DNA of 64,000 bases from Pseudogemmobacter bohemicus (GCF_003290025.1 NZ_QNHG01000002.1:958417-1022416), one strand, 5' to 3'; shown: positions 1 to 9,187, counted from the first letter of the stretch. Numbers and translations: made by a program. The notes: a model not told the origin generated them from the letters alone.

Positions 1-1
1 C

Positions 2-310
2 TCGGGGGCAACCATTGTGGGGGCGCTGATGATGAAGGTCGAAAAGCGCGCCGCGGCCGAGTTTTCCTTCCTCCTCAGCCTGCCAACCATGATGGCCGCC
101 GTCTCTTATGATCTGTTCAAGAGCCGCAACGAGCTGGATTTCAGCGCTGTCTGGGATATCGCGGTCGGCTTTGCGGTGGCCTTTCTGGCGGCGGTTCTGG
201 TGGTGAAATGGGTGCTCTCTTATGTCAGCCGCCACGGCTATGCGATCTTCGGCTGGTGGCGAATCATCGTGGGGACGGTGGCACTGATTGCTCTGCTGGC
301 TGGCAAATAG
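2..310 (+). CDS. uppP: Undecaprenyl-diphosphatase, C-terminal part (gene starts before the window)
   Basis: UppP (BacA) dephosphorylates undecaprenyl diphosphate at the inner membrane so that the lipid carrier of peptidoglycan synthesis can be reused. The frame is open from base 2 and reads SGATIVGALMMKVEKRAAAE, the family's conserved serine/glycine-rich segment (usually RSGATI), followed by FLLSLPT. Two hydrophobic helices follow, roughly codons 49-68 and 81-100 of the visible part, the second after the conserved YVSRHGY segment. Only about 102 codons of a protein usually near 265 residues are present. The internal ATG codons are not the start. A terminator-like hairpin lies about 30 bases downstream, which suggests that gltD is transcribed separately. 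Confidence 0.9.
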   Translation, partial: SGATIVGALMMKVEKRAAAEFSFLLSLPTMMAAVSYDLFKSRNELDFSAVWDIAVGFAVAFLAAVLVVKWVLSYVSRHGYAIFGWWRIIVGTVALIALLAGK

Positions 311-340
311 GCGTGTTTGGAAACTTTGCTGACCTTGATT

Positions 341-362
341 TTTGGTGAAACCAAAGTTTTTT
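341..362 (+). terminator. Possible terminator after uppP
   Basis: A six-base-pair perfect stem, TTTGGT / ACCAAA with a GAA loop, is followed by G and six T residues. A longer repeat, AAACTTTG (321-328) / CAAAGTTT (350-357), overlaps it. The stem is AT-rich and therefore weak, but the position, about 30 bases after the uppP stop, fits. Confidence 0.4.
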
Positions 363-471
363 CGCTGAAGGCTGGTGAAAACGTCATATAGGTCAGCATT
401 GGTGACTTTTATTTGCCATCCCTCAGGGATAGGAAGGCGCACCCGGAACCCGATTTGAGGGAAGCGCAGCT

Positions 472-1911
472 ATGGCCACGCAAAAGATGCTGAAATTTGT
501 TTCGCTGGGCAAAGAGATGCCCGTGAAACGCGAAGCCTCGGACCGCAATCAGGATTTTGACGAGATCTACCGCGAATTCGCGGCGGAAAAGGCGGCGGAA
601 CAGGCCAGCCGCTGCTCGCAATGCGGCGTGCCTTATTGCCAGGCGCATTGCCCTCTGCACAACAACATCCCGGACTGGCTGCGTCTCACCGCCGAGGGCC
701 GCCTGAAAGAGGCCTGGGAGATCAGCCAGGCCACCAATTCCTTCCCCGAGATCTGCGGTCGCATCTGCCCGCAGGACCGTCTTTGCGAGGGGAATTGCGT
801 CATTGAACAATCCGGCCATGGCACCGTCACCATCGGCTCGGTCGAGAAATACATCACCGATACCGCATGGGAGGAAGGCTGGGTCCAGCCGGTCACCCCG
901 CATAGCGAGCGCCCCGAGTCGGTCGGTATCATCGGCGCCGGCCCTGGCGGTCTTGCCGCCGCTGAAAGGCTGCGCCGCGCCGGTGTTCAGGTCACCGTCT
1001 ATGACCGTTACGACCGCGCCGGCGGGCTGCTGACCTATGGCATCCCCGGCTTCAAGCTGGAAAAGCCGGTCGTCATGCGTCGGGTCGAACAGCTTGAGGC
1101 TTCGGGCGTCACCTTCGTGCTGAACTGCACCGTCGGCGTGGATCTGTCCTTTGACGAAATCCGCGCGCGCCATAATGCGGTGCTGATCGCCACCGGCGTC
1201 TACAAGATCCGCGAGATCGAGGCTCCGGGCTCGGGCGCCAGCGGCATTGTCAGGGCGCTGGACTATCTCACCGTGTCGAACCGGCTCTCTTTCGGCGACA
1301 GTGTGCCCGAATATGAGGATGGCAGCCTGAATGCAGCCGGCAAGCGCGTCGTCGTCATCGGCGGCGGCGATACCGCGATGGACTGTGTGCGGACCGCGAT
1401 CCGCCAGGGCGCCACTTCGGTGAAATGCCTCTATCGCCGCGACCGCGCCAATATGCCGGGATCGCAGCGCGAGGTGCAGAACGCGGAAGAAGAGGGCGTC
1501 GAATTCGTCTGGCTCGCCGCGCCGAAGGGCTTCTCGGGCGGGTTGAGTGTCGAAGGCGTCATGGTGCAAAAGATGCGCCTCGGCGCGCCGGATGCCTCGG
1601 GTCGTCAATCGCCCGAGGTGATCGAGGGGGCCGATTATGTCGAGCCCGCCGATCTGGTGGTGCAGGCGCTTGGCTTCGAACCCGAAGCTCTGCCGAAGCT
1701 CTGGGGTGTTGACGCGCTGACGGTCACCCGCTGGGGCACGATCAAGGCCGATTTCCGTACCCATGCGACCACTATCCCCGGCGTCTATGCGGTAGGCGAT
1801 ATCGTGCGCGGTGCCAGCCTTGTCGTCTGGGCGATCCGTGATGGACGCGAGGCCGCCGATGCGATCATCGGGTCCTTCCTCCATTCCTCTGGCGCGGTCG
1901 CGGCAGAGTGA
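472..1911 (+). CDS. gltD: Glutamate synthase (NADPH) small subunit
   Basis: The beta subunit of GOGAT passes electrons from NADPH through FAD and iron-sulfur centres to GltB, which makes glutamate from glutamine and 2-oxoglutarate. The 479 residues match the family length. The N-terminal third carries the cysteine groups CSQCGVPYCQAHC and CGRICPQDRLCEGNC that bind [4Fe-4S] centres. A dinucleotide-binding motif, GAGPGGLAAAERL, lies near residue 152 and a second, GGGDTAMDCV, near residue 297. The C-terminal AVGDIVRGASLVVWAI segment completes the FAD site. The start ATG has a GAGGGAAG ribosome site. In many bacteria gltB precedes gltD directly; here gltD comes first and three small genes separate the two. 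Confidence 0.97.
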   Translation: MATQKMLKFVSLGKEMPVKREASDRNQDFDEIYREFAAEKAAEQASRCSQCGVPYCQAHCPLHNNIPDWLRLTAEGRLKEAWEISQATNSFPEICGRICPQDRLCEGNCVIEQSGHGTVTIGSVEKYITDTAWEEGWVQPVTPHSERPESVGIIGAGPGGLAAAERLRRAGVQVTVYDRYDRAGGLLTYGIPGFKLEKPVVMRRVEQLEASGVTFVLNCTVGVDLSFDEIRARHNAVLIATGVYKIREIEAPGSGASGIVRALDYLTVSNRLSFGDSVPEYEDGSLNAAGKRVVVIGGGDTAMDCVRTAIRQGATSVKCLYRRDRANMPGSQREVQNAEEEGVEFVWLAAPKGFSGGLSVEGVMVQKMRLGAPDASGRQSPEVIEGADYVEPADLVVQALGFEPEALPKLWGVDALTVTRWGTIKADFRTHATTIPGVYAVGDIVRGASLVVWAIRDGREAADAIIGSFLHSSGAVAAE

Positions 1912-1962
1912 GCCTGCCCGACAGTGACCCTGCTCCAGTGTGATCCTGGCCGGAGAGTGACC

Positions 1963-2712
1963 ATGTTCCGTATCGCCGCCCTGATGCTCACCTTAGCGGC
2001 AGTGCCTGCGCTGGCCGAGCAAAAGCCCTATGATGCTACGGCGCTTGCCACGCGGCTCTGGCCGCGTGATGCGAATTGCGCGCCAAAGCTCACCGTGCAG
2101 TTTTCGGATTGTACGGCCTCGACCTATTATCTCTGTCCTGGTCCGGGCGCTCCAGTGGGAGATCAGATGCTGCGCGCCGAGAGCAAGCTCGATGACGGTA
2201 TCGCCCTTGCCTCGCTGACCACGCTGAATTTCGCGTTTCTTGCTGTGGTGGATGAAGGGCGTGATATCGTCGTCTGGGCCGGTGCCACCGCCGCGCCCGC
2301 GCCCGATCTTCAGGCCGCGCTGGACGGCAGCGCGCAGGAGTTTGCCGAGACTCTCTCGACCTATTACGACGATATGATCACGAAAACAGGGATCACGAAC
2401 CGGCTGGAACGGGCCGGCGATGATGTGGAGATAGACGGCATCAGCTTTGCCCGTCTGACCCTGACCAGCCGCGCCGATGACGCGCCCGAGGGCGAATATA
2501 ACAAGCTCGCCCTCTATTACAGCGCCGAACTGGGCTTCCCGATCAAGGGCGAAAGCGAAGACAGCTTTGCCGGCGAGGTCAGCCGAGACGACCTGATGCC
2601 GGTCAGCCTGATCTTGCCAGGCGAAGATGGCTTCGAAGTGAACGGCATTGTCACCGGATGCGAGGTAAGGTCGGGATCAGTCATTCCCGAATACGAGGTC
2701 TCACCGACATGA
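1963..2712 (+). CDS. Exported protein of unknown function (first of a paralogous pair)
   Basis: I do not recognise a named family. From the chosen ATG, preceded by GGAGAGTG, the protein has 249 residues and starts with a clean signal peptide (MFRIAALMLTLAAVPALA, cut before EQ), so it is probably periplasmic. A longer GTG start at 1924 would bury the signal peptide and is unlikely. The mature part has four main cysteines, including C-x5-TVQ-x3-DC, STYYLC and a final one in VTGCEV. The same cysteine and YYxC...GDQ pattern recurs in the next gene, so the two look like diverged tandem paralogues. Its stop overlaps the next start as ATGA, which implies coupled translation between gltD and gltB. 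Confidence 0.8.
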   Translation: MFRIAALMLTLAAVPALAEQKPYDATALATRLWPRDANCAPKLTVQFSDCTASTYYLCPGPGAPVGDQMLRAESKLDDGIALASLTTLNFAFLAVVDEGRDIVVWAGATAAPAPDLQAALDGSAQEFAETLSTYYDDMITKTGITNRLERAGDDVEIDGISFARLTLTSRADDAPEGEYNKLALYYSAELGFPIKGESEDSFAGEVSRDDLMPVSLILPGEDGFEVNGIVTGCEVRSGSVIPEYEVSPT

Positions 2713-3449
2713 ACCGCATTCTCTTCGCCACCCTGGCCGCCATTCTGACGGTTCCCGCCCTGACCGGCGCCGCTGCGGCCCGCACCTGGACCGCGCCCGA
2801 GGGCTGCGAGACCTTTATGACGGTGCAGGCCAAGGGCTGCCGGGTCTCGAATTACTATATCTGCACCGCCGATCCCGCAGGCGATCAGTGGCGGGCCGAT
2901 TTCGACCAGGAGGGGCTGTTCTTCCGCTCGCGCATCAATTCCGAAACCGAATGGGTGGAAAGCATCAGCGAGGGCGAGGGCACGGTGCAATGGCTCGCCC
3001 CTGACCGCGCCGATCCGGCCTCATTCTCGGAACTGATCTCTTCGGGGATCGACACGTTCGAATTTTCGCTGACCCGCGATAACGGCTTTGATACCAAGGT
3101 GAACGGCTTTGACCGGCTGACCGGCCGCACCGTCACCATTGACGGCGTCACGCTGGAAGAGACCGAGTTCGAGGCGGCCGAGACCGATGCCGATGGCAAT
3201 CAGGTGCGGCGCTCGCGTGGCAATGAATATATCTCGCGCGATATGCGCCTGTTCTTCTCCGGCCCTGGCCAGACCGATCTGGGCGATGGGCAATGGCTGC
3301 CGATTGATGGCGGCCCGATTGACTTCATCTTCCCCGGCGAGCCCGGCTTCGCCTCGCCCAGCCCGCTTTATGACTGCGATCCGCTGGTGACCGAAGCACC
3401 GGCGCTGCCTGGCACCGAGAGGCTTTGGAGGGCGCGTTATGGTGACTGA
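2709..3449 (+). CDS. Exported protein of unknown function (second of a paralogous pair)
   Basis: The chosen ATG overlaps the previous stop (ATGA) and opens a signal peptide, MNRILFATLAAILTVPALTG, cleaved around AAAA-R. The mature part is about 222 residues and has no predicted membrane segment. Shared with its upstream neighbour are TVQ-x3-GC, SNYYIC, PAGDQ, a central TIDGV (VEIDGI in the neighbour), and a C-terminal PGEPGF followed by a last cysteine. An upstream in-frame ATG (2658) would lie inside the previous gene and would precede the signal peptide. The function is unknown. The end overlaps the following GFA-family gene by 11 bases, so the cluster is probably one transcript. Confidence 0.8.
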   Translation: MNRILFATLAAILTVPALTGAAAARTWTAPEGCETFMTVQAKGCRVSNYYICTADPAGDQWRADFDQEGLFFRSRINSETEWVESISEGEGTVQWLAPDRADPASFSELISSGIDTFEFSLTRDNGFDTKVNGFDRLTGRTVTIDGVTLEETEFEAAETDADGNQVRRSRGNEYISRDMRLFFSGPGQTDLGDGQWLPIDGGPIDFIFPGEPGFASPSPLYDCDPLVTEAPALPGTERLWRARYGD

Positions 3450-3879
3450 AGCAACTGGCCAATGCCTGTGCGGTGCGGTGCGGATCACCGTGTCGCATCC
3501 GCCGCAAGAGGTGAATGCCTGCCATTGCGGCATGTGCCGGCGCTGGACCGGGGTGGCGCTGGTCACCCTTGACGTGCCCGAGGCGAATATCCGCATCGAG
3601 GGCCGCAACGCGGTGCGCAGCTATGTCTCATCCGACTGGGCCGAGCGCTGCTTTTGCGGCCAGTGCGGGTCCTCGCTCTGGTATCGGCTGACTGCGCCCG
3701 CTGCGCCGCGCGATTATTACCTTGCGGCCGGCCTGATGGATGACCTGTCGGGCATGAGCCTTGCCAATGAGATTTATACCGATCACCGGCCAGGGGCTTT
3801 CGCCTTTGCCGGTCCGGCCAAACAGATCACGGAAGCCGAGTTTCTTGCGATGCTTCCGCCGCCAGCCCAAGAGGAGTGA
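3439..3879 (+). CDS. GFA / CENP-V family zinc-binding protein
   Basis: A 146-residue protein of the glutathione-dependent formaldehyde-activating (GFA/Gfa-like) fold. The zinc ligands are plain: CLCG near residue 9, CHCGMC near residue 28 and CFCGQCG near residue 71. Most members of this family have no demonstrated formaldehyde-glutathione activity, so a specific reaction should not be assigned. The start overlaps the end of the preceding exported-protein gene by 11 bases and the stop lies three bases before the gltB start codon, so it belongs to the gltD-gltB cluster. No link to glutamate synthesis is known to me. Confidence 0.9.
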   Translation: MVTEATGQCLCGAVRITVSHPPQEVNACHCGMCRRWTGVALVTLDVPEANIRIEGRNAVRSYVSSDWAERCFCGQCGSSLWYRLTAPAAPRDYYLAAGLMDDLSGMSLANEIYTDHRPGAFAFAGPAKQITEAEFLAMLPPPAQEE

Positions 3880-3882
3880 GCC

Positions 3883-6800
3883 ATGACGATCTATGATGAG
3901 ACCTGGGTGAAAGCGGAAGAAGCAAAGCGCGCCTTTATGGGCGAGCACAGCCTCTACCGCGAGGATGACGAGCATTCCTCCTGTGGCGTGGGTCTGGTCG
4001 TGGCGGTTTCGGGCAAGCCTTCGCGCAAGGTGGTCCAGGCGGGGATCGACGCGCTCAAGGCGATCTGGCACCGCGGTGCGGTCGATGCTGACGGCAAAAC
4101 CGGCGATGGCGCCGGTATCCATGTGCAGATCCCGGTCGATTTCTTCTATGACGTCGTGCGTCGCACCGGGCATGAGCCCGATCCGCAGAAATGGATCGCT
4201 GTTGGCCAGGTCTTCCTGCCGCGCACCGATTTTGCCGCGCAGGAGCGCTGCCGGACCATCGTGGAAACCGAAGTCCTGCGCATGGGCCATTACATCTATG
4301 GCTGGCGCCACGTTCCGGTCGATATCTCGGTTCTGGGCGAAAAGGCCAACGCCACCCGCCCCGAAATCGAACAGATCCTGATCCGCTGCGAAAAGGAAAT
4401 CGACCGCGAGCAGTTCGAGCGCGAGCTTTACATCATCCGCCGCCGGATCGAGAAGGCGGTCACCGCCTCGGGGATCTATGGCTGCTATCTCTGTTCGCTG
4501 TCATGTCGCTCGGTGATCTATAAGGGGATGATGCTGGCCGAACAGGTCGCGGTCTTCTATCCGGACCTCCAGGACGAGCGTTTCGTCTCGGCTTTCGCGA
4601 TCTACCACCAGCGCTATTCGACCAATACCTTCCCGCAATGGTGGCTGGCACAGCCCTTCCGCATGCTTGCCCATAACGGCGAGATCAACACGCTGAAGGG
4701 CAATGTCAACTGGATGAAATCGCACGAGATCCGGATGGCATCTTCGGCGTTTGGCGAGATGGCGGAAGACATCAAGCCGATCATCCCGGGCGGCACCTCG
4801 GATTCGGGTGCGCTGGATGCGGTGTTCGAGGTGATGGTGCGCTCGGGCCGTTCGGCGCCGATGGCCAAGACCATGCTTGTCCCCGAGGCCTGGTCGAAAC
4901 AGACCGACACCATGCCCCAGGCCTGGGCGGATATGTATTCCTACTGCAACTCGGTGATCGAGCCCTGGGATGGCCCGGCGGCGCTGGCGATGACCGATGG
5001 CCGCTGGGTTTGCGGCGGGCTGGACCGCAACGGGCTTCGGCCCATGCGCTATGTCATCACCGGCGACGGGCTGCTGATCGCGGGATCGGAGGCCGGTATG
5101 GTGCCGGTCGATGAGCTGACCATCCGCGAAAAAGGCGCGCTTGGGCCGGGGCAGATGATCGCGGTCGATATGGCCGAGGGCAAGCTCTACCACGACACCG
5201 AGATGAAGAACAAACTCGCCTCGGCACAGCCCTATGGCGAATGGGTCGGCAAGATCACCCATCTCTCGATGGATATGGCCGAGCTGCCGGAACATGCGGT
5301 CTTTGCCGGGTCCGATCTGCGCAAGCGTCAGATCGCGGCAGGCTACTCGGTCGAGGATCTGGAGCAGGTCCTTGCGCCGATGGCCGAAGACGGTAAGGAA
5401 ATGATCGCCTCTATGGGCGATGACACGCCGCCGGCGGTCTTGTCGAAAGTCTACCGGCCGCTGTCGCATTACTTCCGGCAGAATTTCAGCCAGGTGACCA
5501 ACCCGCCCATCGACTCGCTTCGCGAGGGGCGGGTGATGTCGCTGAAAACCCGCTTCGGCAACCTGAAAAACGTGCTGGACGAGAACTCGGCCCAGACCGA
5601 GATCCTGGTGCTGGAGACGCCCTTCGTCGCCAATGGCGAATTCGACGCGATGGTGCGGCAGTTTGGCGAGCATGTCGCGTTCATCGACTGCACCTTCCCG
5701 GTTGGCCCGACGCTGAACGATCTGCAAAACGCGCTGGAGCGGATCCGCGCCGAGGCCGAAGACGCCGTGCGTTCTGGTGCTGGCCAGCTGATCCTGACCG
5801 ATGAGCATCAGGGCGTGGACAAGGTCGGGATGCCGATGATCCTCGCGACCTCGGCCGTCCATAGCTGGCTGACCCGCAAGGGGCTGCGCACCTTCTGTTC
5901 GATCAATGTGCGTTCCGCCGAATGTATCGACCCGCATTACTTCGCGGTGCTGATCGGCTGCGGCGCGACCACGGTGAACCCCTATCTCGCGCAGGATTCC
6001 ATTGCAGACCGCATCGGGCGCGGCCTGCTGGAAGGCACGCTGATCGAGGCGATGCGCAATTATCGCGACGCGATTGATGCGGGCCTGTTGAAGATCATGG
6101 CCAAGATGGGGATCTCGGTGATTTCCTCCTATCGCGGCGGCCTGAACTTCGAGGCCGTGGGTCTGTCGCGCGCCATGGTGGCCGAGTACTTCCCCGGTAT
6201 GCACAGCCGTATCTCGGGGATTGGCCTGCACGGGATCGAGCAGAAGATCGAAGAGGTCCATGCCCGCGGCTGGCTGGGCGGCGCCGATGTGCTGCCGATT
6301 GGCGGCTTCTACAAGGCGCGGCGCTCGGGCGAGAAACACGCCTGGGAAGCACAGACCATGCATATGCTCCAGGCCGCCTGTGACCGCGCCAGCTATGATC
6401 TGTGGAAGACCTATTCGGCGGCGATGCGGTCGAACCCGCCGATCCATCTGCGCGACCTGCTGGATATCAAGACCTTGGGCAAGCCGGTGCCGATTGAAGA
6501 GGTCGAAAGCATCACCTCGATCCGCAAACGTTTCGTGACCCCGGGCATGTCGCTGGGCGCGCTGTCGCCCGAGGCGCATATGACGCTGAATATCGCAATG
6601 AACCGGATCGGCGCGAAGTCGGATTCCGGCGAAGGCGGCGAAGACCCGGCACATCAGCATCCGTTCCCGAATGGCGACAACCCCTGCGCCAAGATCAAGC
6701 AGGTGGCCTCCGGGCGCTTTGGCGTCACCGCAGAATATCTGAATGCCTGTGAAGAGCTTGAGATCAAGGTCGCTCAGGGCGCAAAACCCGGCGAGGGCGG

Positions 6801-8421
6801 CCAGCTGCCGGGGATGAAGGTCACCGAGCTGATCGCGCGGCTCAGGCATTCGACCAAAGGCGTGACGCTGATTTCGCCGCCGCCGCATCACGACATCTAT
6901 TCGATCGAAGACCTCGCGCAGCTGATCTATGACCTGAAACAGATCAACCCGCGCTGTAAGGTGACGGTGAAGCTGGTTTCGGCCAGCGGTGTCGGCACGA
7001 TTGCGGCGGGCGTGGCCAAGGCCAAGGCCGATGTCATTCTGGTCTCGGGCCATAATGGCGGCACCGGGGCCTCGCCCGGCACCTCGATCAAATATGCCGG
7101 TCTCCCGTGGGAGATGGGCCTGACCGAGGCGCATCAGGTCTTGTCGATGAACAACCTGCGTGAGCGGGTGACCTTGCGCACCGATGGCGGGCTGCGCACG
7201 GGCCGCGATGTGGTGATGGCGGCGATGATGGGCGCGGAAGAGTTCGGTATCGGCACCGCTGCGCTGATCGCGATGGGCTGCATCATGGTGCGCCAGTGCC
7301 AGTCAAACACCTGCCCGGTCGGCGTTTGCACACAAGATACCAAACTGCGGCAGAAGTTCACCGGCTCGGCGGATAAGGTGGTAAATCTCATCACCTTCTA
7401 CGCGCAGGAAGTGCGGGAAATCCTCGCCTCCATCGGCGCGCGCAGCCTCGATGAGATCATCGGGCGGCCGGATCTGCTGGTCCAGGTGTCGCGCGGTGCG
7501 GCCAGCCTTGACGATCTTGACCTCAACCCGCTTTTGATCACGGTCGATGGCTCGTCCAAGATCACCTATGACCGCTCGAAGCCCCGCAATGCGGTGCCGG
7601 ACACGCTGGATGCCGAGATCATCAAGGACGGCCACCGCTTCTTTGAAGATGGCGAGAAGATGCAGCTGTCTTACGCGGTGCGGAACACGTCCAGGACCAT
7701 CGGTACGCGGGCCTCGTCGCATATCGTGCGCAAGTTCGGTATGCGCAACAATTTGCAGCATGACCATCTGACGGTGAAGCTGACCGGCAATGCCGGCCAG
7801 AGCCTTGGCGCTTTCGCGGTGAACGGGATCAAGATCGAGGTCCAGGGCGACGCGAATGACTATGTCGGCAAGGGGCTCTCGGGTGGCGTGATCGTGGTCA
7901 GGCCGCAAATGGCCAGCCCGCTGAAGGCCGAAGAGAACACCATTATCGGCAATACCGTGCTTTACGGCGCGACCGATGGCTTCCTCTTCGCCTCGGGACG
8001 CGCAGGAGAGCGCTTCGCGGTCCGGAACTCCGGCGCGAGCGTGGTGATCGAGGGCTGTGGATCGAACGGTTGCGAATATATGACCGGCGGTGTGGCGGTG
8101 ATCCTTGGCACAATCGGTGCGAATTTCGGTGCCGGCATGACCGGGGGCATGGCCTATATCTACGATCCCGACGGGACTGCGGCCGATCTGGTCAACCCGG
8201 AAGGTCTGCTGACGAACAGCCTCGGCCACCCGCATTGGGAGGCGCAGCTGCGCGACCTGGTCGAGCGTCACCGCGCCGAAACCGGATCGCGCAAGGCGGA
8301 GCGGATTCTTGCGGATTGGGAGGTGGAGCGAAACAACTTCCTCCAGGTCTGCCCGAAAGAGATGCTGCCTCATCTGGCCCATCCGCTGACCAGTCTCGCG
8401 GATAAGGTTCCGGCCGAGTAA
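3883..8421 (+). CDS. gltB: Glutamate synthase (NADPH) large subunit
   Basis: The alpha subunit of GOGAT carries the amidotransferase and synthase sites. Its 1512 residues match the bacterial family. The sequence CGVGLV begins at Cys34, so a 33-residue propeptide is expected to be removed to expose the catalytic N-terminal cysteine. Next come the class-II glutaminase domain (about 34-430), the central domain, and the FMN-binding synthase domain (about 860-1240) with HNGGTGASPGTSIKYAG. Cys1133, Cys1139 and Cys1144 (CIMVRQCQSNTCPVGVC) fit the [3Fe-4S] cluster. The C-terminal beta-helix repeats are present (GSNGCEYMTGG). The start follows an AGAGGAGTGAGCC ribosome site. Nothing looks truncated. 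Confidence 0.98.
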   Translation: MTIYDETWVKAEEAKRAFMGEHSLYREDDEHSSCGVGLVVAVSGKPSRKVVQAGIDALKAIWHRGAVDADGKTGDGAGIHVQIPVDFFYDVVRRTGHEPDPQKWIAVGQVFLPRTDFAAQERCRTIVETEVLRMGHYIYGWRHVPVDISVLGEKANATRPEIEQILIRCEKEIDREQFERELYIIRRRIEKAVTASGIYGCYLCSLSCRSVIYKGMMLAEQVAVFYPDLQDERFVSAFAIYHQRYSTNTFPQWWLAQPFRMLAHNGEINTLKGNVNWMKSHEIRMASSAFGEMAEDIKPIIPGGTSDSGALDAVFEVMVRSGRSAPMAKTMLVPEAWSKQTDTMPQAWADMYSYCNSVIEPWDGPAALAMTDGRWVCGGLDRNGLRPMRYVITGDGLLIAGSEAGMVPVDELTIREKGALGPGQMIAVDMAEGKLYHDTEMKNKLASAQPYGEWVGKITHLSMDMAELPEHAVFAGSDLRKRQIAAGYSVEDLEQVLAPMAEDGKEMIASMGDDTPPAVLSKVYRPLSHYFRQNFSQVTNPPIDSLREGRVMSLKTRFGNLKNVLDENSAQTEILVLETPFVANGEFDAMVRQFGEHVAFIDCTFPVGPTLNDLQNALERIRAEAEDAVRSGAGQLILTDEHQGVDKVGMPMILATSAVHSWLTRKGLRTFCSINVRSAECIDPHYFAVLIGCGATTVNPYLAQDSIADRIGRGLLEGTLIEAMRNYRDAIDAGLLKIMAKMGISVISSYRGGLNFEAVGLSRAMVAEYFPGMHSRISGIGLHGIEQKIEEVHARGWLGGADVLPIGGFYKARRSGEKHAWEAQTMHMLQAACDRASYDLWKTYSAAMRSNPPIHLRDLLDIKTLGKPVPIEEVESITSIRKRFVTPGMSLGALSPEAHMTLNIAMNRIGAKSDSGEGGEDPAHQHPFPNGDNPCAKIKQVASGRFGVTAEYLNACEELEIKVAQGAKPGEGGQLPGMKVTELIARLRHSTKGVTLISPPPHHDIYSIEDLAQLIYDLKQINPRCKVTVKLVSASGVGTIAAGVAKAKADVILVSGHNGGTGASPGTSIKYAGLPWEMGLTEAHQVLSMNNLRERVTLRTDGGLRTGRDVVMAAMMGAEEFGIGTAALIAMGCIMVRQCQSNTCPVGVCTQDTKLRQKFTGSADKVVNLITFYAQEVREILASIGARSLDEIIGRPDLLVQVSRGAASLDDLDLNPLLITVDGSSKITYDRSKPRNAVPDTLDAEIIKDGHRFFEDGEKMQLSYAVRNTSRTIGTRASSHIVRKFGMRNNLQHDHLTVKLTGNAGQSLGAFAVNGIKIEVQGDANDYVGKGLSGGVIVVRPQMASPLKAEENTIIGNTVLYGATDGFLFASGRAGERFAVRNSGASVVIEGCGSNGCEYMTGGVAVILGTIGANFGAGMTGGMAYIYDPDGTAADLVNPEGLLTNSLGHPHWEAQLRDLVERHRAETGSRKAERILADWEVERNNFLQVCPKEMLPHLAHPLTSLADKVPAE

Positions 8422-8607
8422 CCGCCCCTGCAGCACGCGTTCCATCAGGTCAGGCAGGAAACGGCGGACGGGCGCCGGGCCGCCCAACATCCGCTGCTGC
8501 CTGAAAAACAGCTGGCACATATCCATGATGGGCGGTTGGCGTATTCCGGGATCACATCCGGGACGACCGCCATCCAGGGCGATGGCAGGGTGGTGGTTGG
8601 CAGCCAG
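8422..8607 (-). pseudogene. Possible tail fragment of a zinc-type alcohol dehydrogenase
   Basis: On the minus strand, just beyond the gltB stop, a short frame reads QRMLGGPAPVRRFLPDLMER followed by VLQGRL. This resembles the C-terminal region of zinc-dependent medium-chain dehydrogenases (hydrophobic run, APV-R-x-PDLLE-x-V, then GRI/GEIDP). It is closed upstream by an in-frame stop at 8608-8610 and runs into the gltB antisense downstream, so it cannot be a working gene. The resemblance is from memory and is short; treat it as a hint that this strip holds decayed coding DNA. Confidence 0.3.
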
Positions 8608-8801
8608 TCACCGCAGCCACCTGGAAAGAGCGCGCGGCACAGGGCGCTGATCGCGGGCGATCACAAGACCTCGGTTCGGTCCAGGATGAATGCCGGCCGG
8701 CCTCCCTCAACCGGCCGGCAGGATGTCCGCGCGTGCGATTTCCAGTTGATGCATCTGAAAGCCCCCTGTTTGGTGGACGTCTTCTTCGCTCCCTTTACCG
8801 C

Positions 8802-8927
8802 AAGGCGGCGATGCTTGGGACGGGTGCTTTCATTGACGCCCTCAGGCGCGATGCCGTCGCACAGATCACCGGGCGGGGCTATCCTGTGGGCGCCGTTGGG
8901 GTGAGCAGGCAGTCGCTTTATGCCTGA
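8802..8927 (+). pseudogene. IS3-family transposase OrfA remnant
   Basis: This plus-strand frame ends in ALRRDAVAQITGRGYPV and then VSRQSLYA. These are the hallmark pieces of IS3-group OrfA (the helix-turn-helix protein of IS2/IS911-like elements), where the usual text is F-x-RDAV-AQ-x-T-x-RGYPV, then EVAxRLGVS, then SLYAW. Five or so residues are missing between PVGAV and GVSRQ, and the TGG expected for the tryptophan after SLYA is TGA. No OrfB, terminal repeats or target duplication could be seen, so only a scar remains. Confidence 0.6.
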
Positions 8928-9187
8928 AAGCGCGGCTTCGCGAAGACGGCAATGGGAGACAGGGGGGGAGCCAGGCGCACTTGTCCAACCCGAAACCGGC
9001 CACGATCAACCGAAAGAACTCTCGAAATGAACGAGGGACAACAAGGGGGGCAGGTCACGAGACGCGAAGGTGTCTGAGAAACTCGGGGCTGTTCAGTCTG
9101 GCCAGAGGGTGGAATGCGCCAGAGGTCGCGGTACTGAGGGGAGACCAGAGGCCGGGAACAGAGCTCAGGGCAGCCGGGGGCCAGCGT
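8928..9187. other. Intergenic stretch without a supported gene
   Basis: About 260 bases lie between the OrfA remnant and the stop of the diguanylate cyclase gene. Open frames are short and show no recognisable motif or ribosome site. The base composition looks less regular than in the flanking genes, in line with decayed insertion DNA. No terminator or RNA gene is apparent. Confidence 0.5.

Noticed and set aside
4501-7134. A minus-strand open frame of 877 codons opposite gltB
   Set aside because: It is antisense to a clearly conserved enzyme, lacks domains, and is explained by strong G/C bias at third codon positions, which removes stops from the opposite strand.
8536-8904. A 122-codon plus-strand frame after gltB
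   Set aside because: No ribosome site or motif, and it overlaps the OrfA remnant in another frame.
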